A stretch of DNA of 42,351 bases from UBA7236 sp964638865. GTDB lineage: Bacteria; Bacteroidota; Bacteroidia; Chitinophagales; BACL12. The translations under genes and the position numbers were made by a program. Where the stretch lies: assembly GCA_964638865.1 (NCBI GenBank), contig CAZXBG010000009.1, positions 1-42,351 of the forward strand. Direction: 5' to 3'. How positions within the stretch are numbered: the first letter of the stretch is position 1; every line of letters starts with the position of its first letter. The notes beneath the pieces are model-generated. The model was not told where the DNA came from. It saw only the letters and a list, made by a program, of their open reading frames with translations, and did not search any database. Below, one piece after another: positions 25,351 to 33,607 of the stretch.

Positions 25351-27029
25351 TGTACAATTTCTTTTTTATAAAAAACAAAACCATTTTTTTGCCCCAATAA
25401 AATTAATTGAGGTTTATCTTTATAGTTTTGCGCTTTTCTTACATTGGTGACAAAATAAACAGGTTTATCAGTATTCCCGGTTAATAACCATTCGCTGAAA
25501 TATTTTCTCATAAGCATTGGATCTTCTTTTATATCAGGATGAAAATCTTTCATCCAATTTAAAAAGACAGGGTTTTTATTATCCCCGGGTTTTCTTGCCC
25601 CATAAAATAGATGCGCATAACTTTTATATCCGATAACATCCTGATAACAATCTTTGGAACTATTTTCCACCAAAAAATCAACCATTGCACCCTGAGAATA
25701 TCTTTCTACTTTTGGTGCGAAATTATTAAGTGCCAAATTTACAGTAATAACAGAAGAAATAAATAAACTGAGTATAGCTTTATTAATATTTTTATGGGTG
25801 ATGAAATAAATAGAAACCGAAATTCCCAATAACAATATTAAGGCGATAAACGATTCCCACCCCGACCAATTTCCATTCGCATTTAACGCCTCTTGTGTAA
25901 ATACATCCTCAATATAAGGCGCAAATATATTGGGGTTTTGCAAAACAATTGGTATTCCGGCTATCAATATTATTATCACTGTTCCTATAAATAACAACAA
26001 AGCAGTTTCCCATTTTTTCCATTGCTCTCTTGTTTCATAAAGTGTGAGTGCCGACAAGAATGTGAGCGGGAAGTACACCATAGAGGAATAATGTGCAATC
26101 TTAGTTTGTACAATGGAAAACAATATCATTACCACCCAAAATAAGATCAACATCCATTGTCTGAATTTGATTACCTGTTCAGCATCTGTTTGTTTTTTAA
26201 AAAGTGCTCGGATAGCGAAAATAGAAGCCGGGAAACAGAAAAATAAAATCACCACAAAATGATAGCCAAAAAATCCACCGTGACTTGCATCTTCTGTTGT
26301 TGCAAGTCGGAAAGTATAACGCATAAATTCAGTTATGAACCAGGTGCCGTTCTGTGCTATTTCAATTCCTATCCATGGGAAAATAGTTAATGCTATAAAA
26401 AACAAATAATATACTATATGCAAACCGGGAGGAAACAGCCGAAACTTATTAATCAAATAATAAATACCAACAGTCAATCCAAGAATTATTATAGCTACCG
26501 GACCTTTAGTTAATATAGCCAACCCTATTGTGAATGCAGATAAAAATAAATATTTTATACGAAATTTTTCCTTCAAATAACAAATAAAATAATAGATACT
26601 TAAAAATATAAATAAATTAAACCAAGGATCTATGATACCTGATTTAAAATAAAACTGTGGCAAAATACTCCCTGCATAACAGAGCACCCAGAGCCATCCG
26701 AACTTTACATCTTTAAGTTTTGTTCCGATATTAAATAAAATTAATAAAGTAACTATCCCGCATAACGCATTTGGAAAACGAGCAGCATATTCATTGATAC
26801 CGAATAATTTCATGCTCAGTGCCTGCATCCAGAAAAACAATGGAGGTTTTTCCCAAAATTCCTGAAAATCAATCTGTGTTTGAGTATAGTTTCCGGTGAG
26901 CAGCATTTCTCTAGATGCTTCTGCGAAATTGATCTCATCCCAATCAAATAGATGCGAATTTCCGAGAAATGGAAAAAACAAAACACTGCCAAGCAGCAGG
27001 ATATAGAAGTAATTTTTATACCGGTTCAT
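25347..27029 (-). CDS. GT39/ArnT-like membrane glycosyltransferase
   Basis: Polytopic GT-C fold transferase that uses polyprenyl-phosphate sugars on the periplasmic side, related to ArnT and protein mannosyltransferases. The 560-residue product has the first-loop catalytic acidic motif FDWDEINFAEASREML, then EFWEKPPLFFWMQ and EYAARFPNALCG, and about eleven to twelve hydrophobic helices. A C-terminal soluble part follows (about 440-560). The ATG at 27029 is chosen over a GTG one codon earlier. It heads a minus-strand unit with sixA. Donor and acceptor (lipid A, glycan or protein) are unknown. Confidence 0.88.
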   Translation of the reverse strand: MNRYKNYFYILLLGSVLFFPFLGNSHLFDWDEINFAEASREMLLTGNYTQTQIDFQEFWEKPPLFFWMQALSMKLFGINEYAARFPNALCGIVTLLILFNIGTKLKDVKFGWLWVLCYAGSILPQFYFKSGIIDPWFNLFIFLSIYYFICYLKEKFRIKYLFLSAFTIGLAILTKGPVAIIILGLTVGIYYLINKFRLFPPGLHIVYYLFFIALTIFPWIGIEIAQNGTWFITEFMRYTFRLATTEDASHGGFFGYHFVVILFFCFPASIFAIRALFKKQTDAEQVIKFRQWMLILFWVVMILFSIVQTKIAHYSSMVYFPLTFLSALTLYETREQWKKWETALLLFIGTVIIILIAGIPIVLQNPNIFAPYIEDVFTQEALNANGNWSGWESFIALILLLGISVSIYFITHKNINKAILSLFISSVITVNLALNNFAPKVERYSQGAMVDFLVENSSKDCYQDVIGYKSYAHLFYGARKPGDNKNPVFLNWMKDFHPDIKEDPMLMRKYFSEWLLTGNTDKPVYFVTNVRKAQNYKDKPQLILLGQKNGFVFYKKEIVQ

Positions 27030-27087
27030 CACAAATCGGTGGAAAATTACTAAACTTATTCGGGAGACAAAACGTATCTTTACACAT

Positions 27088-29232
27088 ATGCCAAAGAAAA
27101 AAAAGAAGCCCGGTACCCAATTGGTAAAAGCCGGTTATAACCTTGAAAACGAAATTTATAATTTTCTTGCAAACAAAGCAGAACGCGGATTTTCGCTGAA
27201 AAATATCTTTAAATGGGTATCTAAAACAGGCGATCTCGATGGCGTTTTTGATGCTATACAAAATTTAGTGAGCAGCGGTCGTATTGAAGAATATGAAGCT
27301 GACACCTTCCGCATTAAACAGAAACTTAATCCGATCAATACCATGGTCGGCATTGTGGATATGACCCAAAGTGGAAATGCTTACGTTGTAATTGACGGTC
27401 ATTTATACGATGTTTTTGTTCCATCTAGAAAAACAAATCGCGCTTTTAATGGCGATACGGTACGTGTGAGGATAACGTCACTGGGGAAAAATAAAAAGCC
27501 CGAAGGCGAGATCGTGGAGATCATCAAACGCGAAAAGGAATTATTTGTCGGAAAGGTAGAGATATCAGAAAATTATGCTTTCGCAGTTACCGACGATCGA
27601 TTCAATAATTATGACTTCTATCTCTCGAATGAGGAAATAAAAAAGAAAAAAGTTGTGCAGGGCGACCGTGTAATTATACGGGTGAAAGATTGGCCGCCAT
27701 CCATGAAAAATCCAATTGGAGAAATTGTAAGTAAATTATCGGCAGCAGGCGATCATGCGAGTGATATGGAAGCAATAATGGTAGAAACCGGCATTCATTA
27801 TCAATTTCCAAAGGAAGTGGAACAAATGGCTGCTGAATTACCTATTGAAATATCTAAAGCAGAAATTGCCGCAAGAAGAGATGTTCGCAAAATATTTACG
27901 ATAACAATTGATCCCTATGATGCAAAGGATTTTGATGATGCAATTTCTTATCAGAAATTACCAAATGGAAATATTGAAGTAGGAGTGCACATTGCAGACG
28001 TTTCGCATTATGTAATTCCGGAATCTGCAATTGATAAAGAAGCTTACGCCAGAGGAACGTCCGTATATCTAGTTGATAGAGTAATTCCCATGTTGCCGGA
28101 AAAATTATCGAATAATGTTTGTTCTCTTCGTCCGCATGAGGATAAATTGACCTTCAGTGCAATATTTGAAATGGATGAAAATGCAAAGATCATAAACGAA
28201 TGGTTTGGAAAAACAATTATGTATAGCGATAAGCGATTTACCTATGAAGAAGCGCAGGAGATACTGGAAAATAAAGAAGGTGAATTTGCGGAAGAGATAC
28301 TTGCCCTAAATAAAGTTTCTATTTTATTGCGCGAAAAACGATTCAGCAGCGGAGCAATTTCCTTTGAGACTAAAGAGGTGAAATTTATATTGGATGAAAA
28401 TTTTGTTCCAACAGGCTTATATGTAAAAGAAAGAAAGGAAGCCCACATGTTAATTGAAGATCTTATGTTGCTCGCAAATAAAAGAGTGGCATTTCATCTG
28501 GCAAAAAATTTTACAAAGGTTCCATTTGTTTATCGCGTTCACGATAGCCCGGACATGAAAAAGATAGAAGAATTTTCGTTGAATGCACGTCGTTTCGGAT
28601 ATAAATTAAAATTGGATTCGCCTAAAAATATTTCTGCAGAATTAAACAGACTGATGTTAGAAATCAGAGGAACCCCGGAACAGGGAATATTAGAAAGTCT
28701 TGCGATAAGATGTATGGCAAAGGCAGTATATACTACCAAAAATATTGGTCATTATGGATTGGCTTTCGAACATTACACCCATTTTACCTCTCCGATACGC
28801 AGGTACCCGGATCTGATGGTACACCGCATTTTGGAAAATGTTTTAAATAAAGAAAAATTATTATATCCGAATGCGGAGGGTCTTGAAGAAAAATGCAGAC
28901 ATTCCTCAGCCACCGAACGCAAGGCGATGGAAGCAGAACGCGAAAGTGTGAAGTATAAACAAGTAGAATACATGACCAAACATGTTGGAGAAAGTTTTGA
29001 TGGAGTTATTACAGGAGTTACCTCATTTGGAATATTTGTAGAGATAGTGGAAAATAAATGCGAAGGTCTGGTGCATGTAGATAATATTCGCGATGAATTG
29101 ATGTTTGATGAAGCCCGGCGCCGATTAGTGAGTTTGACAAATTCAGGTAATTACGAATTGGGAAATACCATCAGAATTAAAGTTCAAAAAGCAGATCTTG
29201 CTTTGCGGAAGTTGGATTTTATGATAGATTAA
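27088..29232 (+). CDS. rnr: ribonuclease R (RNase II/R family exoribonuclease)
   Basis: Processive 3'-5' hydrolytic exoribonuclease able to digest structured RNA. The 714-residue product has a Lys-rich N-terminus, a winged-helix region (about 20-75), cold-shock domains (about 80-240), and the RNB catalytic domain with the metal-binding Asp cluster DPYDAKDFDDA near residues 275-285. The RNB domain ends HYTHFTSPIRRYPDL, and a C-terminal S1 domain starts near 633. A TATCTTTA element at 27075-27082 ends only five bases before the ATG, which would make the mRNA nearly leaderless. Divergent from the GT39 gene (58-bp gap). Confidence 0.96.
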   Translation: MPKKKKKPGTQLVKAGYNLENEIYNFLANKAERGFSLKNIFKWVSKTGDLDGVFDAIQNLVSSGRIEEYEADTFRIKQKLNPINTMVGIVDMTQSGNAYVVIDGHLYDVFVPSRKTNRAFNGDTVRVRITSLGKNKKPEGEIVEIIKREKELFVGKVEISENYAFAVTDDRFNNYDFYLSNEEIKKKKVVQGDRVIIRVKDWPPSMKNPIGEIVSKLSAAGDHASDMEAIMVETGIHYQFPKEVEQMAAELPIEISKAEIAARRDVRKIFTITIDPYDAKDFDDAISYQKLPNGNIEVGVHIADVSHYVIPESAIDKEAYARGTSVYLVDRVIPMLPEKLSNNVCSLRPHEDKLTFSAIFEMDENAKIINEWFGKTIMYSDKRFTYEEAQEILENKEGEFAEEILALNKVSILLREKRFSSGAISFETKEVKFILDENFVPTGLYVKERKEAHMLIEDLMLLANKRVAFHLAKNFTKVPFVYRVHDSPDMKKIEEFSLNARRFGYKLKLDSPKNISAELNRLMLEIRGTPEQGILESLAIRCMAKAVYTTKNIGHYGLAFEHYTHFTSPIRRYPDLMVHRILENVLNKEKLLYPNAEGLEEKCRHSSATERKAMEAERESVKYKQVEYMTKHVGESFDGVITGVTSFGIFVEIVENKCEGLVHVDNIRDELMFDEARRRLVSLTNSGNYELGNTIRIKVQKADLALRKLDFMID

Positions 29233-29328
29233 AATATGGAGGTAAATAAAGATACCAATATTCAATTCCGCAGTTGATTATTCCCGCGAATCCACTTCGG
29301 AGGAGAATATTTGATGTTATAATAAAAC

Positions 29329-30003
29329 TTATCCATTGGCAACATATTTCCAATCCGCAGGTATATCACAACTAACCTTAATTATTTTCTTTTCTACCGG
29401 ATGTTCAAATTCAATGGAATGTGCATGCAAACAAATTGCATCCGGTTTATATTTTGATTTAGAACCATATTTTTCATCTCCAATAATTGGACTCCCAATA
29501 AATGCCAGTTGTGCACGTATCTGATGATATTTTCCGGTTAAAGGATGTATTTCAAGTAAATGTGCGTTGTTAATTGTTCCTTTATATTTATAAATCAATT
29601 CACATTTAACGGCACTCTTTCGGCTATTTTTATAAATTATAGCCTTTTTATTTTTTACATCTTTAAACAAATAATTTAAAAGGGTTCCCTCCTCTTTTTC
29701 GGGTTTGGTATCTACCAATGCAAAATAAATTTTTTCCACCTTGCCTTCTTCAAATTGTTTATTGAGATCGCGAAGTGCGGATATTTTTTTTGCTATCATC
29801 ATAACTCCACTAACCGGCCTGTCGATGCGGTGTACAATTCCCAGGATGGTATTTTGTGAAAGTTTTTGAGTATTAAAATAGTCCGCAACCATATCCTGCA
29901 CACTGGGATTTTTAAACTTATCCCGCTCTGCCATCAAACCCGATGGTTTGTTAATTACAAGTAAAGCTTTATCTTCAAATAATATTTCCAACGATTCCAT
30001 CAT
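29329..30003 (-). CDS. RluA-family RNA pseudouridine synthase
   Basis: Isomerises uridine to pseudouridine in rRNA or tRNA. The 224-residue product has the RluA catalytic motif HRIDRPVSG with Asp61, the opening LLVINKPSGLM, and the C-terminal EIHPLTGKYHQIRAQLA with GDEKYGS. There is no N-terminal S4 domain, so it belongs to the short single-domain subgroup (RluA/TruC-like or RluC-short). The target site cannot be assigned. Two adjacent ATGs (30003 and 30000) are possible. Convergent with rnr, divergent from the DUF4345 gene. Confidence 0.92.
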   Translation of the reverse strand: MMESLEILFEDKALLVINKPSGLMAERDKFKNPSVQDMVADYFNTQKLSQNTILGIVHRIDRPVSGVMMIAKKISALRDLNKQFEEGKVEKIYFALVDTKPEKEEGTLLNYLFKDVKNKKAIIYKNSRKSAVKCELIYKYKGTINNAHLLEIHPLTGKYHQIRAQLAFIGSPIIGDEKYGSKSKYKPDAICLHAHSIEFEHPVEKKIIKVSCDIPADWKYVANG

Positions 30004-30029
30004 GCAAAGTAAACTTTAAAATTTAAAAT

Positions 30030-30395
30030 ATGACAACAATAGAAATTTATTTATGGCTCAATGCTGTTTTATATGCGGCATTCTCTTTATGGTGCCTCTG
30101 GAAACCAACAACAACGGCAACTTTTACGGGTTTAGGTCTTTTAAATACTTCAGGAAGGTCCGAATATTTCGCAATATACGTTGGACTTCAGGGAGCCTGG
30201 GCAGCATTGTTCGCCTTTTGTGCTTTGGATCCGGAACTTCAACATGCGGGAATTCTTTATGCGGTTTTTATTTATGCAGGATTGGTTTTAGGCAGATGGA
30301 TATCCATTTTTCAAAAAGGAATTTCTTCCAACAAAACCTATATTCTTGCCATACTTGAAATCGTTCTTGGAACCTGGGCAGCTGTGTTATTATAA
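30030..30395 (+). CDS. DUF4345-like small membrane protein
   Basis: A 121-residue, four-helix inner-membrane protein. Helices lie near 5-23, 48-64, 72-90 and 102-120. Features are NTSGRSEYFAIYVGLQGAW between helices 1 and 2, and LVLGRWISIFQKG. This matches the DUF4345 family as I know it, with the conserved E-x-x-x-x-Y-G/V-G block in the second helix. Function unknown. It starts 26 bp from the divergent pseudouridine synthase. A 124-bp repeat begins 13 bases after its stop. Confidence 0.75.
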   Translation: MTTIEIYLWLNAVLYAAFSLWCLWKPTTTATFTGLGLLNTSGRSEYFAIYVGLQGAWAALFAFCALDPELQHAGILYAVFIYAGLVLGRWISIFQKGISSNKTYILAILEIVLGTWAAVLL

Positions 30396-30408
30396 AATAA
30401 TCTACCGG

Positions 30409-30755
30409 GAATTAGAAAATCAATTAAAATTTATTTTTACGTGATAATTTTCGCCGATTTCCAATTCAGGGTAAGCCCAACTAATACAATAGTGGCGTTG
30501 CGGAGCTCCTGACTATAATGCAGGCTAACCCTGAATTAGAAAATCAATTAGCGTTTATTTTTACGTGATAATTTTCGCCGATTTCCAATTCAGGGTAAGC
30601 CCAACTAANNNNNNNNNNNNNNNNNNNNNNNNNNNNNNNNNNNNNNNNNNNNNNNNNNNNNNNNNNNNNNNNNNNNNNNNNNNNNNNNNNNNNNNNNNNN
30701 NNNNNNNNTACAATAGTGGCGTTGCGGAGCTCCTGACTATTGTAAAAGTTGGGCT
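30409..30755. repeat. 124-bp hairpin-forming tandem repeat spanning the gap
   Basis: Unit 1 starts GAATTAG at 30409 and unit 2 starts GAATTAG at 30533, with nearly identical sequence. Each holds a long imperfect hairpin: AATTCAGGGTAAGCC (30466-30480) against GGCTAACCCTGAATT (30523-30537), with GGAGCTCC in the apical loop. The last copy has a different right side, giving perfect stems AGCCCAACT/AGTTGGGCT (30598-30606/30747-30755) and TACAATAGT/ACTATTGTA. The Ns lie inside the repeat. There is no gene in 30396-31099. Confidence 0.85.
30609..30708. other. assembly gap of 100 N
   Basis: A run of 100 N, the conventional length for a gap of unknown size. It falls inside the 124-bp tandem repeat, where short reads would be ambiguous. 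Open frames read through it are not real. Confidence 0.98.
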
Positions 30756-30759
30756 AAAA

Positions 30760-30792
30760 TTTGGAAATGTGAAATCTAGGTATTTATCTTTG
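30760..30792 (+). promoter_or_regulatory. promoter of the SAM riboswitch-met unit
   Basis: TTTG (30760-30763), 21 bases, TATCTTTG (30785-30792). A start near 30798 would place the whole aptamer in the transcript. The -33 element begins 5 bases after the repeat hairpin. Confidence 0.75.
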
Positions 30793-30811
30793 TGGCTCGT
30801 TCTTATGAATT

Positions 30812-30912
30812 TGCTTATCAAGAAAGGTTGAGGGACTGACCCTACGACGCCTTGGCAACCCATTAAAGTTTTTCTCGCTTTAGTGAAGGTGCTAATTTCA
30901 GACAGATAAGTT
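30812..30912 (+). promoter_or_regulatory. SAM-I (S-box) riboswitch
   Basis: The sequence follows the S-box pattern: P1 CTTATC (30814-30819) with GATAAG (30905-30910), P2 GGTTG/CAACC, the conserved GAGGGACTGACCC and GGCAACC blocks, P3 CATTAAAG/CTTTAGTG (8 bp with one G-U), and the P4-side GAAGGTGCTAATTTC. It binds S-adenosylmethionine in the known family. A terminator hairpin follows at 30937, so the likely mode is transcription attenuation when SAM is abundant. It governs the downstream cystathionine gamma-synthase-type gene and probably homoserine dehydrogenase. Confidence 0.92.
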
Positions 30913-30936
30913 GGAGAGAGTTACAAAAATATTTGA

Positions 30937-30969
30937 AGCTCGCCAATTTTTCGGCGGGCTTTATTTTTT
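30937..30969 (+). terminator. riboswitch-linked terminator
   Basis: AGCTCGCC (30937-30944) pairs with GGCGGGCT (30953-30960, one G-U), 8-base loop, then TTATTTTTT. It lies 24 bases after the aptamer and 130 bases before the first gene. Confidence 0.85.
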
Positions 30970-31051
30970 CCGCCAAACCCAAAAGTATTATTCCATAGTG
31001 GATATTTTCCTCCTATGCGATTAATGCATGCAGGTATGAAATTGTTTTGAT

Positions 31052-31095
31052 AAGTGTTTTCTGAGAAGAAATATTTTCTAATTAAAAAAACACTT
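31052..31095 (+). promoter_or_regulatory. hairpin just upstream of the metB start codon
   Basis: AAGTGTTTT (31052-31060) pairs perfectly with AAAACACTT (31087-31095), ending five bases before the ATG at 31100. It could hide the ribosome landing site. TTGATAAG at 31047-31054, overlapping its 5' side, is an exact complement of CTTATCAA in the aptamer P1 strand (30814-30821). Confidence 0.4.
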
Positions 31096-31099
31096 AACG

Positions 31100-32275
31100 A
31101 TGAAACAAGAAACATTAATTATTCATGCAATTCCGGTTGATGAATTAACCGGAGCCATCTCCGTTCCCATTTATCAAACAGCAACTTATGTGCAGGAAGC
31201 ACCCGGCATTCACAAAGGCTTTGATTATGCCAGAAGTAATAATCCCACGCGAAAAGTATTAGAGGAACTCATAGCAAAAATGGAAGGCGGTGATGCCGGA
31301 TTTGCATTTGCCAGTGGGTTAGCTGCGGTTGATGCAGTTTTAAAATTACTTAAAACGGGTGATGAAATAATTGCTGTAGATGATATTTATGGTGGATCTT
31401 TTCGGATATTCACACATATTTATCAAAAATTTGGTATTAAAGTGCATTATACCGATACAAGTAATGCTTTTAATATTCTGAAACATCTCAACGATAAAAC
31501 AAAATTAATATGGTTGGAATCTCCAACAAATCCAACACTTAAAATATCTGATATCACTGCTGTCTGTGAGATTGCGCATCAAAAAAATGTATTGGTAGTA
31601 GTAGATAATACTTTTGCATCTCCGGCAGGACAAAAACCATTGGAATTGGGTGCAGATATTGTAATTCATTCTGCAACAAAATATCTCGCAGGTCATAGTG
31701 ATTTAATTGCAGGTCTCGTTATTACAAACACAAAAGAATTATCAGAATCTATAAAATTTATTCAGAATGCTTCGGGCGGAATTTTGGCTCCTTTCGATTG
31801 CTGGTTAACCATTCGGGGGATAGAAACTCTTTATCTGCGTATTGAAAAACAAAGTCACAATGCTCTCCGGGTTGCAGAATATTTATTGGATAATCCGTTT
31901 GTTGATAAGGTTTATTATCCGGGTTTAACTTCCCATCCAAATTATAATATCGCTAAACAACAACAATATTTTTTTGGGGGTGTTGTCAGTTTTACCTTAA
32001 AGGAAGATACGACAATTAAAGCAGAAAAAATATGCAGCAGCACCAAATTATTTAAGTGTGCCGAAAGTTTGGGAGGAGTTAAAAGTTTATTGTGCCATCC
32101 TGCGGGAATGACGCATAAATCGATCCCGGTAGAAAAAAGAAAATCCGCCGGTATCAGTGATTCTCTCATCCGATTATCCTGTGGAATTGAAGATGCAGAT
32201 GATCTGATAGCTGACCTTGAAAATGCTTTTTTTTATGTATTTCCAAAAAGCACAAATAAGGAATTGGTGTTTTAA
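31100..32275 (+). CDS. metB: PLP-dependent cystathionine gamma-synthase-type enzyme
   Basis: Cys/Met metabolism PLP enzyme of the transsulfuration group. The 391-residue product has the family pattern PIYQTATYVQ, the Tyr-x-Arg pair in FDYARSNNPTRKVLEE, and the PLP lysine K194 in HSATKYLAGHSD. Length matches cystathionine gamma-synthase (about 380-400); O-acetylhomoserine sulfhydrylases are usually longer (about 425-430). Cystathionine beta- or gamma-lyase is an alternative that sequence alone does not exclude. Placement behind a SAM riboswitch and before homoserine dehydrogenase favours the biosynthetic role in methionine synthesis. Confidence 0.88.
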   Translation: MKQETLIIHAIPVDELTGAISVPIYQTATYVQEAPGIHKGFDYARSNNPTRKVLEELIAKMEGGDAGFAFASGLAAVDAVLKLLKTGDEIIAVDDIYGGSFRIFTHIYQKFGIKVHYTDTSNAFNILKHLNDKTKLIWLESPTNPTLKISDITAVCEIAHQKNVLVVVDNTFASPAGQKPLELGADIVIHSATKYLAGHSDLIAGLVITNTKELSESIKFIQNASGGILAPFDCWLTIRGIETLYLRIEKQSHNALRVAEYLLDNPFVDKVYYPGLTSHPNYNIAKQQQYFFGGVVSFTLKEDTTIKAEKICSSTKLFKCAESLGGVKSLLCHPAGMTHKSIPVEKRKSAGISDSLIRLSCGIEDADDLIADLENAFFYVFPKSTNKELVF

Positions 32276-32359
32276 AAATAAATAATTAACAGGCCCGGGT
32301 CGCAAATGTTATTGCAATATTTAGTTGTCTTTGCGCTCCTTCCGCCAAAAAAACATAAC

Positions 32360-33538
32360 ATGAAAAGAAAAAACCTAACAATTGGAATCTTTGGATTTGG
32401 CTGTGTAGGCCAGGGATTATTTGATGTGCTGAGCAGAACAAATGGTATAAAAGCAACCATTAAAAAAATCTGTATAAAAAATCCAACAAAATCGAGAGCA
32501 CTTGCTTCACATTATTTTACAACTGATAAAAACGAGATATTAAATGATCCTGAAATTGATGTGGTTGTAGAATTGATAAATGATGAGATTGCAGCGTTTG
32601 ATATAGTAAAAACTGCAATGCAAAATGGCAAGTCGGTTGTAAGCGCCTCCAAGAAAATGATAGCGGAAAATCTGCACGAATTGTATGCACTGCAACAACA
32701 ATACAAGGTGCCTTTTTTGTATGAAGGCGCTTGTTGTGCGAGCATTCCCATTATTCGAAATCTGGAAGAGTATTACGACAACGATCTTTTACACTCGGTA
32801 GAAGGCATAATCAATGGCTCTACAAATTACATTCTCACAAAAATATTTGAGGAGAATATTTCCTTTGCACCTGCCTTGCTCGATGCGCAAAACATGGGTT
32901 TTGCAGAAACCGATCCGCGATTAGATGTAGAGGGATTTGACCCGAAATATAAACTCTGCATTTTATTGTTGCATGCATTCGGATTATTTGTTAAACCGGA
33001 GAACATTTTTAATTTTGGCATACAACACATCAACGACTTTGATATTAATTATGCGCGACAAAAAAACGCGAAGATAAAACTGATTGCAAAATGCCAAAAA
33101 ATAAATAATGATGTTTTCGCATATGTATTTCCACATTTGATCTACGAGAATTCTCAATTGAGTAATATTTCCAATGAGTACAATGGTTTGTTGGTGGAAA
33201 GTGCTTTTTCTGATAAACAATTTTTTGCAGGAAAAGGTGCCGGAAGCACACCAACCGGTTCAGCAGTTTTATCAGATATTTCGGCGTTGTCCTATAATTA
33301 CAGATATGAATACCGTAAAATAGGACAATCAAGCACTCTCGAATTAAATAATAATATACCCTTAAAATTATACGTGCGGTATTCAAAGTCGCAAAAAATA
33401 AATTTAGCGGATTTTTCTGCAATACATGAGGAATATGCCTCAGCGGAAAATAAATATATTATTGGAACAATAGGACTTGAAAAAGTAAAAAAACTATCAT
33501 GGATACATGAGGACGGCGTTAACCTGTTAGTAGTTTAA
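32360..33538 (+). CDS. hom: homoserine dehydrogenase
   Basis: Reduces aspartate semialdehyde to homoserine, the branch point to methionine and threonine. The 392-residue monofunctional enzyme has the NAD(P) loop IGIFGFGCVGQGLFDVL, SASKKMIAEN, EGACCASIPIIRNLEEY, the catalytic-region INGSTNYILTKIFE and FAETDPRLDVEGFDPKYKL, and KGAGSTPTGSAVLSD. It is shorter than the 430-residue ACT-bearing form; the C-terminal 60 residues could be a degenerate ACT-like tail. The ATG at 32360 is chosen over 32306 because the extra 18 residues do not fit the family. It lies 84 bp after metB on the same strand, so it is probably under the same riboswitch, though a weak TGTCTTTG (32326-32333) could add a promoter. 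Confidence 0.94.
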   Translation: MKRKNLTIGIFGFGCVGQGLFDVLSRTNGIKATIKKICIKNPTKSRALASHYFTTDKNEILNDPEIDVVVELINDEIAAFDIVKTAMQNGKSVVSASKKMIAENLHELYALQQQYKVPFLYEGACCASIPIIRNLEEYYDNDLLHSVEGIINGSTNYILTKIFEENISFAPALLDAQNMGFAETDPRLDVEGFDPKYKLCILLLHAFGLFVKPENIFNFGIQHINDFDINYARQKNAKIKLIAKCQKINNDVFAYVFPHLIYENSQLSNISNEYNGLLVESAFSDKQFFAGKGAGSTPTGSAVLSDISALSYNYRYEYRKIGQSSTLELNNNIPLKLYVRYSKSQKINLADFSAIHEEYASAENKYIIGTIGLEKVKKLSWIHEDGVNLLVV

Positions 33539-33580
33539 ACAATTTTTATAATCCGGAATACGATGGCCATTTAAACTTTG

Positions 33581-33588
33581 TATATTTG
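33581..33588 (+). promoter_or_regulatory. candidate -7 element for marC
   Basis: TATATTTG fits TAnnTTTG, 19 bases before the marC ATG. No matching -33 element at the usual distance. Confidence 0.4.
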
Positions 33589-33607
33589 AATAATTAAATG
33601 CCGGAAT

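Noticed and set aside
30561..30863. Open frames across the N run on both strands
   Set aside because: They are read through unknown bases and the non-coding 124-bp repeat and riboswitch.
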